NCBI GenBank assembly: GCA_900554225.1
Contig: USGH01000130.1
Location: forward strand, 1 to 7,220
Direction: 5' to 3'
Length of the DNA stretch: 7,220 bases
From: an uncultured Eubacteriales bacterium
GTDB taxonomy: Bacteria; Bacillota; Clostridia; Oscillospirales; CAG-272
Part shown: positions 1-5,977 of the stretch, one piece after another
Numbering within the stretch: the first letter of the stretch is position 1
Layout: each line of letters begins with the position of its first letter
Made by a program: the position numbers and the translations under genes
Notes under the pieces: model-generated
What the model saw: the letters and a program-made list of their open reading frames with translations, nothing else
Told to the model about the DNA's origin: nothing
The model's database searches: none

Positions 1-1
1 C

Positions 2-670
2 CCACGCGGCGGCAAGGGACTGATCCAAAGCTGTCTCGAAAACGCGAAGGTTCCCTGCATTGAAACCGGCACCGGGATCTGCCATATCTATGTGGACAAG
101 GCGGCGGATCAGGCTATGGCTCTCTCCATCATCGAAAACGCCAAGGCAAGCCGTCCTTCGGTGTGCAATGCGGCGGAGGTTTGTCTTGTGGATCGGGCAA
201 TCGCGGCGGAATTTCTGCCCAAGCTCGCCCAAAAGCTGCGTGACGATCGGATCCGCGCCGGCAAAACAGCGGTAACACTGCGGTGCGATCCGGAAGCGGC
301 GGCGATATTGGGCGATGCGGCGATTCCGGCAAACGATGCGGATTTCGACACGGAATTTCTCGACTATATTCTGGCAGTCCATGTGGTCGATGGGGTACAG
401 GCAGCCCTCGCGCACATCCGCCGGCACTCTACGCACCACAGCGAATCGATCGTAACAGGCGATCCGGCGGCAGCAGAGGCATTTCTCGCACAGGTGGACA
501 GCGCGGCGGTATACTGGAACGCATCCACGAGATTCACGGACGGCGGCGAGTTCGGACTCGGCTGCGAAATGGGCATATCCACACAAAAGCTGCACGCCAG
601 AGGTCCGATGGGTCTGGACGCGCTGTGCAGCTACAAATATATCATCCGCGGCAACGGGCAGATCCGCTGA
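2..670 (+). CDS. proA: Glutamate-5-semialdehyde dehydrogenase (gamma-glutamyl phosphate reductase), C-terminal part
   Basis: ProA reduces gamma-glutamyl phosphate with NADPH to glutamate-5-semialdehyde, the second step of proline synthesis, in the cytoplasm. The frame is open from the window edge (base 2) to TGA at 668-670, giving 222 residues of a family usually near 415-420; the start lies upstream. Visible marks are PRGGKGLI at the edge, VPCIETGTGICHIYVD (visible residues 17-32), and RPSVCNAAE, whose Cys (visible residue 55) matches the catalytic cysteine of ProA enzymes. The C-terminal block runs through NASTRFTDGGEFGLG (173-187), GISTQKLHARGPMGL (191-205) and YKYIIRGNGQIR, the usual ProA ending. 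No frameshift or missing catalytic residue is seen. proC follows after 106 bases, so a proB-proA-proC cluster is likely, but proB is outside the window. Identification is secure; only the N-terminus is unseen. Confidence 0.96.
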   Translation, partial: PRGGKGLIQSCLENAKVPCIETGTGICHIYVDKAADQAMALSIIENAKASRPSVCNAAEVCLVDRAIAAEFLPKLAQKLRDDRIRAGKTAVTLRCDPEAAAILGDAAIPANDADFDTEFLDYILAVHVVDGVQAALAHIRRHSTHHSESIVTGDPAAAEAFLAQVDSAAVYWNASTRFTDGGEFGLGCEMGISTQKLHARGPMGLDALCSYKYIIRGNGQIR

Positions 671-737
671 ACGGCATCCCGTGTCCGTCGAATCGCTTGC
701 CCTGCGGCGCAAGGAATCTGCACGGCACGCAATTTTA

Positions 738-743
738 TATAAT
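738..743 (+). promoter_or_regulatory. Possible -10 element of a proC promoter
   Basis: A perfect TATAAT lies 33 bases before the proC start codon in an AT-rich patch between two GC-rich genes. No convincing -35 is present: the hexamer at a 17-base spacing, AATCTG (715-720), is poor, and there is no TG before the -10. proC could have this weak promoter of its own, or could depend on read-through from proA, since I see no terminator in the 106-base gap. Confidence 0.35.
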
Positions 744-776
744 ACAGTAGTTTCAAACGATAAAGAAGGTTTGTAT

Positions 777-1580
777 ATGAAAAAACTCGGTTGTATCGGC
801 ATTGGCAATATGGGCGGCGCGCTTCTTACGGCAATCTGCAAAACCATCGCAGGCAGTGATATTCTGATCTGTGACGCGGATATTGAAAAGGTCACGTCTT
901 TCACGGACAAATACGGGTGTCAGGGTGTGACAGCGGCAGAGATCGCGGATGCTGCGGACTATATTCTTCTCGGTGTAAAACCCCAGGGACTGCCGGGACT
1001 TCTTACCTCTCTCTCTCCGATCCTTGCCGCACGGACAGACAAACCGGTGCTCATTTCGATGGCGGCCGGTGTGGCGATGGAGAAGATCCGCACGCTTGCC
1101 GGATGCGACTGTCCGGTGATTCGTCTGATGCCCAATGTTGCAGCGTCTGTTGGCGAAGCGATGATCCTCTATGATCACACGGCAGATGTTCCTGAGGAAG
1201 CGGTCGCGGATTTTCAGACGATGTTCTGCAAAGCCGGGGTACTGCTTCCGCTTGCGGAATCCAAGATCGATGCGGGCAGTGCCATTTCCGGCTGCGGTCC
1301 GGCGTTTGTATGCCTGTTCATTGAGGCAATGGCGGATGGCGGCGTGGCATGCGGACTGCCTCGTGCGACTGCCGTGGAGCTTGCTGTCCAGACCGTGATC
1401 GGCACCGGTCGTCTGCTTGCCGAAACCGGCACACATCCGGGCGCAATGAAGGACGCTGTCACCTCTCCGGCAGGCACCACCATCGCGGGTGTACGCACTC
1501 TGGAGGAAAAGGGCTTCCGCGCTGCCGCCATGGATGCCGTGATCGCCGCCTATGAGCGTACACTGGGGCTGTCGAAATAA
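777..1580 (+). CDS. proC: Pyrroline-5-carboxylate reductase
   Basis: ProC reduces 1-pyrroline-5-carboxylate to L-proline with NAD(P)H, the last step of proline synthesis, in the cytoplasm. The product is 267 residues, normal for the family. The N-terminal Rossmann motif is GIGNMGGA (8-15), followed by LLGVKPQ (64-70), RLMPN (116-120) and SGCGPAF (171-177). The C-terminal dimerisation/active-site signature lies around 226-244 with SPAGTTIAG at 230-238. I chose ATG 777 because the Rossmann strand begins right after it and AAGAAGG (763-769) sits 7 bases upstream. The frame stays open for 32 more codons upstream (from a GTG at 681), but that stretch carries the TATAAT box and no family similarity. 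It lies directly behind proA, the gene for the previous enzymatic step. Codon choice is more mixed than in the adh, nfn and ldh genes, fitting moderate expression. Cofactor preference cannot be settled by eye. Confidence 0.97.
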   Translation: MKKLGCIGIGNMGGALLTAICKTIAGSDILICDADIEKVTSFTDKYGCQGVTAAEIADAADYILLGVKPQGLPGLLTSLSPILAARTDKPVLISMAAGVAMEKIRTLAGCDCPVIRLMPNVAASVGEAMILYDHTADVPEEAVADFQTMFCKAGVLLPLAESKIDAGSAISGCGPAFVCLFIEAMADGGVACGLPRATAVELAVQTVIGTGRLLAETGTHPGAMKDAVTSPAGTTIAGVRTLEEKGFRAAAMDAVIAAYERTLGLSK

Positions 1581-1592
1581 CCTCCGGTGAAA

Positions 1593-1622
1593 TGCCTGAA
1601 CGGGAAGCTGAGGCATCAGGCA
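1593..1622 (+). terminator. Stem-loop after proC, possible weak terminator
   Basis: TGCCTGA (1593-1599) pairs perfectly with TCAGGCA (1616-1622) around a 16-base loop. ATGCCT (1592-1597) can alternatively pair with AGGCAT (1611-1616), so the two stems are mutually exclusive. It begins 13 bases after the proC stop codon. No T-run follows directly; the first long one starts near 1651. It may mark the 3' end of the proC transcript, but it is not a textbook intrinsic terminator. Confidence 0.35.
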
Positions 1623-1682
1623 CTGTACAGAGCAAAAATTTATGACGGCGTTTTTTCGATTTTTTTCGATTTTTGCGTCGTA

Positions 1683-1707
1683 TTTGTGATTTTATTTTCT
1701 TCACAAA
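1683..1707. repeat. Inverted repeat TTTGTGA-N11-TCACAAA
   Basis: TTTGTGA (1683-1689) and TCACAAA (1701-1707) are perfect 7-base inverted arms with an 11-base AT-rich spacer, followed at once by the palindrome GTCAATTGAC (1708-1717). The arms match the half-sites known for the redox repressor Rex (TTGTGA...TCACAA), but Rex operators have 6 bases between these half-sites, not 11. It lies about 120-145 bases before the adh -35, far for a simple repressor site. It could be an operator, an RNA hairpin at the end of the proC transcript, or chance. Confidence 0.4.
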
Positions 1708-1827
1708 GTCAATTGACGTTTCTTTTCGACAGCTCTGCTGCATTTCGCACCGTATATTTTTGTGCATCCATATCAATTCAGTACGCATTATATCGAATGG
1801 CGCATACCCCATATGACAAAGCGGCAA

Positions 1828-1856
1828 TTCCCAAAACAAATGCGGCGTGCTATAAT
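1828..1856 (+). promoter_or_regulatory. Promoter of the alcohol dehydrogenase gene
   Basis: The -10 is a perfect TATAAT (1851-1856) preceded by TGC (1848-1850), an extended -10. At a 17-base spacing the -35 is TTCCCA (1828-1833), 4 of 6 to consensus. A start of transcription near 1863 would leave a leader of only about 20 bases, carrying just the ribosome binding site. GGCAATT (1823-1829) begins 28 bases before the -10, exactly as at the ldh promoter. Confidence 0.8.
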
Positions 1857-1884
1857 AGAGCCAACAAACAAAGGAGGTTCTGTT

Positions 1885-3102
1885 ATGGCACGTTTTACTT
1901 TACCGAGAGATATTTATCATGGCAAGGGCGCACTGGAAGCTCTGAAATCCTTTGAGGGCAAGCGCGCAATCGTATGTGTGGGCGGCGGCTCCATGAAGCG
2001 TTTCGGATTTCTGGACCGCGCGGTATCCTATCTGAAGGAAGCCGGCATGGAAGTCGAGCTGTTCGAGGGCATCGAACCCGATCCGTCCGTAGAAACCGTT
2101 ATGCGCGGTGCTGCCACGATGGAAAAGTTCCAGCCTGACTGGATCGTAGCCATTGGCGGTGGTTCCCCAATCGACGCCGCAAAGGCTATGTGGATCAAGT
2201 ACGAGTATCCGGAAGTCACCTTCGAGGATATGTGTAAGGTATTCGGTCTTCCGAAGCTCCGCAGAAAGGCACACTTCTGTGCTATCTCCTCCACTTCCGG
2301 TACGGCTACCGAGGTTACTGCGTTCTCCATCATCACCGACTACGAAAAAGGCATCAAGTACCCGATCGCGGACTTTGAGATCACGCCGGACGTGGCAATC
2401 GTAGATCCGGAGCTTGCCGAAACGATGCCGAAGAAGCTCGTGGCACACACCGGTATGGACGCAATGACCCACGCCATTGAAGCATACGTTTCCACCGCAC
2501 ACTGCGACTATACCGATCCGCTTGCACTGCACGCCATCCGTATGATCCAGTCCGATTTGATCCCGTCCTACAACGGCGATATGGCAAAGCGCGATTCCAT
2601 GCACAATGCACAGTGTCTCGCCGGTATGGCATTCTCCAATGCACTGCTGGGTATCGTCCACTCCATGGCACACAAGACCGGTGCTGCGTTCGCGGACTAC
2701 GGTGCGCACATCATCCACGGTGCCGCAAATGCCATTTACCTGCCGAAGGTCATCGCCTTCAACGCTAAGAATCCGGAAGCCGCTGCTCGTTACGGTGTGA
2801 TCGCAGACAACATGAATCTCGGCGGCACCACCGATGCAGAAAAAGTTGCGCTCCTGATCGCCCATCTCCGTCACATGAACGACGAGCTGAACATCCCGCA
2901 CTGCATCAAGAACTACGGCGCGGACAGCTATCCGACCGAAAACGGCTTTGTACCGGAAGAGGTATTCAAGACCCGTCTGCACGACATCGCTGTCAATGCG
3001 ATCGCGGATGCCTGCACCGGCTCCAACCCGCGTATCCCGACGGTGGAAGAGATGGAAAAGCTGCTCACCGCCTGCTACTACGATACCGAAATCGACTTCT
3101 AA
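1885..3102 (+). CDS. Iron-containing (group III) alcohol dehydrogenase
   Basis: A cytoplasmic NAD(P)H-dependent dehydrogenase that most likely reduces acetaldehyde or another short aldehyde to its alcohol, re-oxidising the cofactor in fermentation. The product has 405 residues. The nucleotide-binding motif GGGSPIDAAK is at 91-100, and STSGTATEVTAFS (136-148) is typical of the family. Candidate metal ligands are Asp192 and His196 (DAMTH), His259 (VHSMAH, with His263) and a later histidine. That last ligand region reads FADYGAHIIHG (269-279), about five residues longer than the common short form ending in PHG, so His275 or His278 could be the fourth ligand. ATG 1885 is chosen because AAGGAGG (1871-1877) lies 7 bases upstream and the family N-terminus begins there; the frame is open further upstream but runs through the promoter. 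It is a single-gene unit with its own promoter and terminator. Strongly biased codons (TCC, ATC, CCG, GAA, AAG) suggest high expression. It resembles clostridial butanol/ethanol dehydrogenases; substrate and cofactor are not readable from sequence. Confidence 0.93.
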   Translation: MARFTLPRDIYHGKGALEALKSFEGKRAIVCVGGGSMKRFGFLDRAVSYLKEAGMEVELFEGIEPDPSVETVMRGAATMEKFQPDWIVAIGGGSPIDAAKAMWIKYEYPEVTFEDMCKVFGLPKLRRKAHFCAISSTSGTATEVTAFSIITDYEKGIKYPIADFEITPDVAIVDPELAETMPKKLVAHTGMDAMTHAIEAYVSTAHCDYTDPLALHAIRMIQSDLIPSYNGDMAKRDSMHNAQCLAGMAFSNALLGIVHSMAHKTGAAFADYGAHIIHGAANAIYLPKVIAFNAKNPEAAARYGVIADNMNLGGTTDAEKVALLIAHLRHMNDELNIPHCIKNYGADSYPTENGFVPEEVFKTRLHDIAVNAIADACTGSNPRIPTVEEMEKLLTACYYDTEIDF

Positions 3103-3134
3103 AACAAACATCTCCGCCGGTGTATTCCGGAGTG

Positions 3135-3165
3135 AAAGCGACTGTCACCTCCGGCAGTCGCTTTT
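3135..3165 (+). terminator. Intrinsic terminator of the alcohol dehydrogenase gene
   Basis: AAAGCGACTG (3135-3144) pairs perfectly with CAGTCGCTTT (3155-3164) around a 10-base loop, and the stem runs into TTTTCATT. It begins 32 bases after the stop codon. A smaller stem, CTCCG (3112-3116) with CGGAG (3128-3132), lies just before it. The T-run is short, but the stem is strong and well placed. Confidence 0.82.
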
Positions 3166-3275
3166 CATTCGGAAAACAGGGAACCTCTCCGTCCATGCAT
3201 GTGTATTCAAAAGCACAAATACGACCGGTATCACGCAAAATGACGTATTTCCACGGAGGAAATCCCGTTTTCCTA

Positions 3276-3304
3276 TTCACAAACAGCGGATTTTGTGATA
3301 CAAT
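3276..3304 (+). promoter_or_regulatory. Promoter of nfnAB with an inverted repeat in its spacer
   Basis: The -35 is TTCACA (3276-3281, 5 of 6 to consensus), the spacer is 17 bases, and the -10 is TACAAT (3299-3304, 5 of 6) preceded by TGA (3296-3298), an extended -10. This is one of the best promoters in the window. TCACAAA (3277-3283) and TTTGTGA (3292-3298) form a perfect 7-base inverted repeat with an 8-base gap that fills the space from the -35 to the -10. A regulator bound there would cover the RNA polymerase site. Confidence 0.82.
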
Positions 3305-3364
3305 AAAGGGCAGACAATTTCTGCTTTTCGCGACAGGCAGGCGGAGAGAATCAATAATCATACA

Positions 3365-3403
3365 CCATTCCCGCATTTTATTTCGTGATTTCTCAAGGAA
3401 TGG
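3365..3403 (+). promoter_or_regulatory. Leader hairpin directly before the nfnA ribosome binding site
   Basis: CCATTCC (3365-3371) pairs perfectly with GGAATGG (3397-3403), leaving a 25-base loop. The next base, 3404, begins the nfnA ribosome binding site AAGGAGA (3404-3410), 9 bases before the ATG. A stem this close could hide or expose the site, but seven pairs with a wide loop are modest and no known riboswitch fold is recognised. Confidence 0.35.
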
Positions 3404-3419
3404 AAGGAGAAAACAGAGA

Positions 3420-4268
3420 ATGTACAAGATCATACGAAAACGTGTGCTGAATCCGACGGTGACACAGATGGAGATCGAAGCACCACTCGTTGCGCATAAA
3501 GCAAAGCCCGGGCAGTTCATCATCCTGCGTGTGGACGAGGAGGGAGAACGGATTCCGCTGACCGTAGCAGGCTGCAATCCTGCGGAAGGCACCGTGAAAA
3601 TCATTTTCCAGATCGTCGGCGCGACCACGGCACAGCTCAATCACAAGAACGAAGGCGAATCCATTTCCGATTTTGTAGGTCCTCTCGGTGTAGCGACCAG
3701 GACAGAGGGCGTAAAAAAGGTCTGCGTGATCGGCGGCGGCGTCGGATGTGCGATTGCCATGCCCGTTGCCGAGGAGTTCCACCGTCTCGGCGCGGAAGTG
3801 ACCAGCATCATCGGCTTCCGCAGCAAGGACATTGTAATCTTAGAGGACGAATTCAAAGCCATTTCCGATCGTCTCGTGCTGATGACGGACGATGGCACCG
3901 CCGGCAGACACGGCAATGTCACCGTACCGCTCAAGGAAATGCTCGAAGCTGGTGAGACCTTTGACGAGATCATCACAATCGGTCCGCTGATCATGATGAA
4001 ATTTGTTGTGGAAACCGCGCGTCCGTTTGGCATTCCCGTGACCGTATCCATGAACCCGATCATGATCGACGGTACCGGAATGTGCGGCGGCTGCCGACTG
4101 ACCCTACACGAGGATGGCAAAAAGGTGATGAAATTTGCCTGCGTGGACGGTCCCGATTTCGACGGCTATCAGGTGGATTTCGACGAGGCTATGTCCCGCG
4201 GCAGAATGTATACCGATTTTGAGCGGCACGCCTACGAAAAGACCTGCAACCTCTTCCAGAAAGCATAA
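3420..4268 (+). CDS. nfnA: NADH-dependent reduced ferredoxin:NADP+ oxidoreductase, subunit A
   Basis: NfnA is the small subunit of the cytoplasmic flavin-based bifurcating transhydrogenase NfnAB, which couples NADH and reduced ferredoxin to reduction of two NADP+, reversibly. NfnA binds FAD, one [2Fe-2S] cluster and NAD(H). The product has 282 residues, the normal size. It begins with an FAD-binding barrel of the ferredoxin reductase/PyrK type: PGQFIILRVDE (30-40) and RIPLTVAG (44-51), the flavin-phosphate motif. The NAD-binding part follows with VCVIGGGVGCAIAMPVAEE (101-119). The cluster motif is DGTGMCGGC (217-225) plus Cys241; Asp217 sits where PyrK-type proteins have the first cysteine, as described for NfnA. 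The likely ligands are therefore Asp217, Cys222, Cys225 and Cys241. ATG 3420 has AAGGAGA 9 bases upstream. The stop overlaps the nfnB ribosome binding site. PyrK (dihydroorotate dehydrogenase) is the main alternative but lacks this Asp and partner gene. Confidence 0.93.
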   Translation: MYKIIRKRVLNPTVTQMEIEAPLVAHKAKPGQFIILRVDEEGERIPLTVAGCNPAEGTVKIIFQIVGATTAQLNHKNEGESISDFVGPLGVATRTEGVKKVCVIGGGVGCAIAMPVAEEFHRLGAEVTSIIGFRSKDIVILEDEFKAISDRLVLMTDDGTAGRHGNVTVPLKEMLEAGETFDEIITIGPLIMMKFVVETARPFGIPVTVSMNPIMIDGTGMCGGCRLTLHEDGKKVMKFACVDGPDFDGYQVDFDEAMSRGRMYTDFERHAYEKTCNLFQKA

Positions 4269-4273
4269 GGAGA
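4267..4273 (+). promoter_or_regulatory. Ribosome binding site of nfnB overlapping the nfnA stop codon
   Basis: AAGGAGA shares its first two bases with the nfnA stop codon TAA (4266-4268) and lies 6 bases before the nfnB ATG at 4280. This arrangement favours translational coupling, so the two subunits would be made in similar amounts. Confidence 0.8.
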
Positions 4274-4279
4274 ACTGTC

Positions 4280-5695
4280 ATGGCTATAGATCCGAAAAAA
4301 CATGAAATGCCAACGCAGGATCCCGCAGTCCGCGCGCACAATTTTGACGAGGTTGCGCTCGGCTACACCGCAGAGGTGGCAATCGCGGAAGCATCCCGTT
4401 GTCTGCACTGCAAGAATAAGCCCTGCGTAAATGGCTGTCCCGTCAATATCGAGATCCCCGACTTCATCAGCCACATCAAGGACGGTGATTTTGAAGGCGC
4501 GTATCAGGTGATCCACAAGTCCTCTTCTCTGCCGGCTGTTTGCGGTCGCGTATGTCCCCAGGAATCCCAGTGCGAATGCAAATGTACACTCGGGATCAAG
4601 ATGGAGCCGGTCGGTATCGGCAGACTGGAACGGTTTGTCGCAGACTGGCACAACGCGCACAGTGACGCACCGATGGAAATCCCCGCTCCGAATGGACACC
4701 GTGTCGCTGTCGTGGGTTCCGGTCCTTCCGGCTTGACCTGTGCCGGAGATCTTGCCAAAAAAGGCTACAAGGTTACGATTTTTGAAGCTCTCCATACCGC
4801 GGGCGGCGTACTTGTCTACGGGATCCCGGAATTCCGTCTGCCGAAAGCCATCGTTGCGAAGGAAGTGGAGGGTCTGAAGGCACTCGGCGTGGATGTAGAA
4901 ACAAACGTCGTGATCGGCAAGACTCTGACCATTGATGAGCTGTTTGCGGACGGCTATGAAGCGGTGTTCATCGGTTCCGGTGCCGGACTGCCAAAGTTCA
5001 TGGGTATCGAGGGCGAAGGACTCAAGGGCGTGTACTCCGCTAACGAATTTCTGACCCGAAGCAATCTGATGAAGGCATACCGGGACGACGCGGAAACCCC
5101 GATCATGAAGGGCGGACGTGTGATCGTGGTCGGCGGCGGCAACGTGGCAATGGACGCGGCAAGAACAGCCCTCCGACTCGGCGGCAAGGTCAGCATTGTC
5201 TACCGTCGCTCCATGGAGGAATTGCCCGCACGTCGTGAGGAGGTCGAGCACGCTATGGAGGAGGGTATCGAATTTCTGGTGCTCAACAATCCGGTAGAAA
5301 TACTCGGCTACAACAATCCAGACGATCGGCGCGATCCGAAAAACGGCTGTGTCAGAGCGATCAAGTGCATCCGCATGGAATTGGGTGAGCCCGATGAAAA
5401 GGGACGCCGCCGTCCTGTGGAGATCCCGGGCAGCGAATATGTCATGGACGCAGATTGCGTGATCATGGCACTGGGCACCTCCCCGAATCCGCTCATCAAA
5501 AATACGACCGCAGGATTGGAAACCCAGCGTTGGGGCGGTATCGTTGTCGAAGAGGATACCGGCAAAACCTCGCGCGAGGGAGTTTATGCCGGCGGCGACG
5601 CTGTAACCGGTGCCGCAACCGTCATTCTCGCAATGGGAGCAGGCAAAACCGCAGCACGTGCCATCGACGAATACTGCCGGAGCCTCGAAAAATAA
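4280..5695 (+). CDS. nfnB: NADH-dependent reduced ferredoxin:NADP+ oxidoreductase, subunit B (GltD-like flavoprotein)
   Basis: NfnB carries the bifurcating FAD, two [4Fe-4S] clusters and the NADP(H) site of the NfnAB complex. The product has 471 residues, near the family norm of about 465. The N-terminal ferredoxin-like domain has Cys41, Cys44, Cys49 and Cys53, then Cys88, Cys92, Cys98 and Cys102 (CGRVCPQE starts at 88). Glu117 in GRLERF aligns with the glutamine cluster ligand of dihydropyrimidine dehydrogenase, fitting the Cys3-Glu cluster described for NfnB. The FAD motif VVGSGPSGL is at 144-152, the NADP motif VVGGGNVAMDAART at 283-296, and YRRSMEELPAR (308-318) is the usual loop contacting the NADP phosphate. 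The FAD-closing motif YAGGDAVTGAATVILAMGAG is at 436-455. Glutamate synthase small subunit (GltD) and SudA are homologous alternatives; the nfnA gene 11 bases upstream decides for NfnB. No gltB-type gene is in view. Codon use is biased as in nfnA. Confidence 0.93.
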   Translation: MAIDPKKHEMPTQDPAVRAHNFDEVALGYTAEVAIAEASRCLHCKNKPCVNGCPVNIEIPDFISHIKDGDFEGAYQVIHKSSSLPAVCGRVCPQESQCECKCTLGIKMEPVGIGRLERFVADWHNAHSDAPMEIPAPNGHRVAVVGSGPSGLTCAGDLAKKGYKVTIFEALHTAGGVLVYGIPEFRLPKAIVAKEVEGLKALGVDVETNVVIGKTLTIDELFADGYEAVFIGSGAGLPKFMGIEGEGLKGVYSANEFLTRSNLMKAYRDDAETPIMKGGRVIVVGGGNVAMDAARTALRLGGKVSIVYRRSMEELPARREEVEHAMEEGIEFLVLNNPVEILGYNNPDDRRDPKNGCVRAIKCIRMELGEPDEKGRRRPVEIPGSEYVMDADCVIMALGTSPNPLIKNTTAGLETQRWGGIVVEEDTGKTSREGVYAGGDAVTGAATVILAMGAGKTAARAIDEYCRSLEK

Positions 5696-5752
5696 TTCCT
5701 TCACAAAGTCAGTCTCCATTTACGGATTTTCGAAAAAATTTTACAATTCACA

Positions 5753-5809
5753 AAAAGAGCATCGTGTACAGAAAGCATATTTCCCGGACGCGGTGTTCTT
5801 TTGTTTTTT
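5753..5809 (+). terminator. Intrinsic terminator of nfnAB
   Basis: Bases 5753-5767 pair with 5788-5802 over 15 positions, 12 Watson-Crick and 3 G-U, with a 20-base loop. The A-rich foot of the stem pairs with the first T-run and the RNA then reads GTTTTTT (5803-5809), a good release tract. It begins 57 bases after the nfnB stop codon. Confidence 0.75.
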
Positions 5810-5833
5810 CACGTCTCGTCCTTATATTATAAT
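5806..5833 (+). promoter_or_regulatory. Possible distal ldh promoter
   Basis: A perfect TATAAT (5828-5833) has TTTTCA (5806-5811, 4 of 6) at a 16-base spacing, directly behind the nfnAB terminator. If used, it would give ldh a leader of about 195 bases containing all the repeats near 5906-5977. There is no TG before the -10, and the AT-rich setting makes chance matches likely. Confidence 0.3.
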
Positions 5834-5912
5834 GTATGAAAATGGCGAATCCAGTTGAGGATATTCCCTTGAAAAAAGTGTTTTTCCGTCCGGTTATGCC
5901 GAATCTGCATGC

Positions 5913-5977
5913 ACCATATCGATATATGCAATACGGATATGCAAAACAGGCAATTTGCAAATCGGAGTCGATATGGT
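5913..5977. repeat. 10-base inverted repeat enclosing TGCAA direct repeats at the ldh promoter
   Basis: ACCATATCGA (5913-5922) and TCGATATGGT (5968-5977) are perfect inverted arms 45 bases apart. The right arm covers the TGG of the extended -10 and the first base of the -10. Between the arms lie ATATGCAA (5924-5931), ATATGCAA (5937-5944) and ATTTGCAA (5953-5960); the last is part of the palindrome ATTTGCAAAT (5953-5962), which overlaps the -35. TGCATGCA (5906-5913) is just outside. The layout suits a multi-site operator, but the regulator is unknown. Confidence 0.55.

Larger units (their letters stand above)
1581..1884 (+). other. T-rich spacer between proC and the alcohol dehydrogenase gene
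   Basis: This 304-base stretch holds no gene I can support. In order it contains a stem-loop (1593-1622), a short palindrome CTGTACAG (1623-1630), a T-rich tract with two tandem TTTTTTCGA-like units (1651-1669), an inverted repeat TTTGTGA/TCACAAA (1683-1707), a 10-base palindrome GTCAATTGAC (1708-1717), and the adh promoter. An open frame crosses most of it, but its sequence looks like random translation and it overlaps the adh start in another frame. Confidence 0.6.
3103..3419 (+). other. Spacer and nfn leader region
   Basis: This 317-base stretch has no supported gene. It contains the adh terminator (3135-3165), a small inverted repeat ATTTCC-N5-GGAAAT (3247-3263), the nfn promoter (3276-3304), and a leader of about 110 bases. 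The leader starts with a short hairpin, GCAGA (3310-3314) with TCTGC (3320-3324) followed by TTTT, and ends with the hairpin at 3365-3403. The nfnA frame is open back through this region to 3120, but the promoter and terminator lie inside it and the translation has no family similarity. Confidence 0.6.

Noticed and set aside
681..776. In-frame N-terminal extension of proC by 32 codons
   Set aside because: The Rossmann motif starts right after ATG 777, which has its own ribosome binding site, and the extension includes a TATAAT box.
671..776. A terminator between proA and proC
   Set aside because: No hairpin followed by a T-run was found; the two genes may share a transcript.
1683..1707. A canonical Rex operator before adh
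   Set aside because: The half-sites match, but the spacer is 11 bases rather than 6, so it is reported only as a Rex-like repeat.
1587..1955. A 122-codon plus-strand frame across the proC-adh spacer
   Set aside because: It is low-complexity Phe/Ser-rich translation of T-rich DNA, has no ribosome binding site, and overlaps the adh start in another frame.
3120..3419. In-frame upstream extension of nfnA by 100 codons
   Set aside because: It runs through the adh terminator and the nfn promoter, and full-length NfnA is already encoded from 3420.
4280..5695. Glutamate synthase small subunit (GltD) as the identity of the GltD-like flavoprotein
   Set aside because: nfnA lies 11 bases upstream with coupled translation and no glutamate synthase large-subunit gene is present, so NfnB is the better call.
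4232..5719. A 495-codon open frame on the minus strand covering all of nfnB, with similar long antisense frames over proC, adh and ldh
   Set aside because: They mirror strongly biased sense genes that avoid TTA, CTA and TCA codons. The translations have no recognisable domain and the sense genes are certain.
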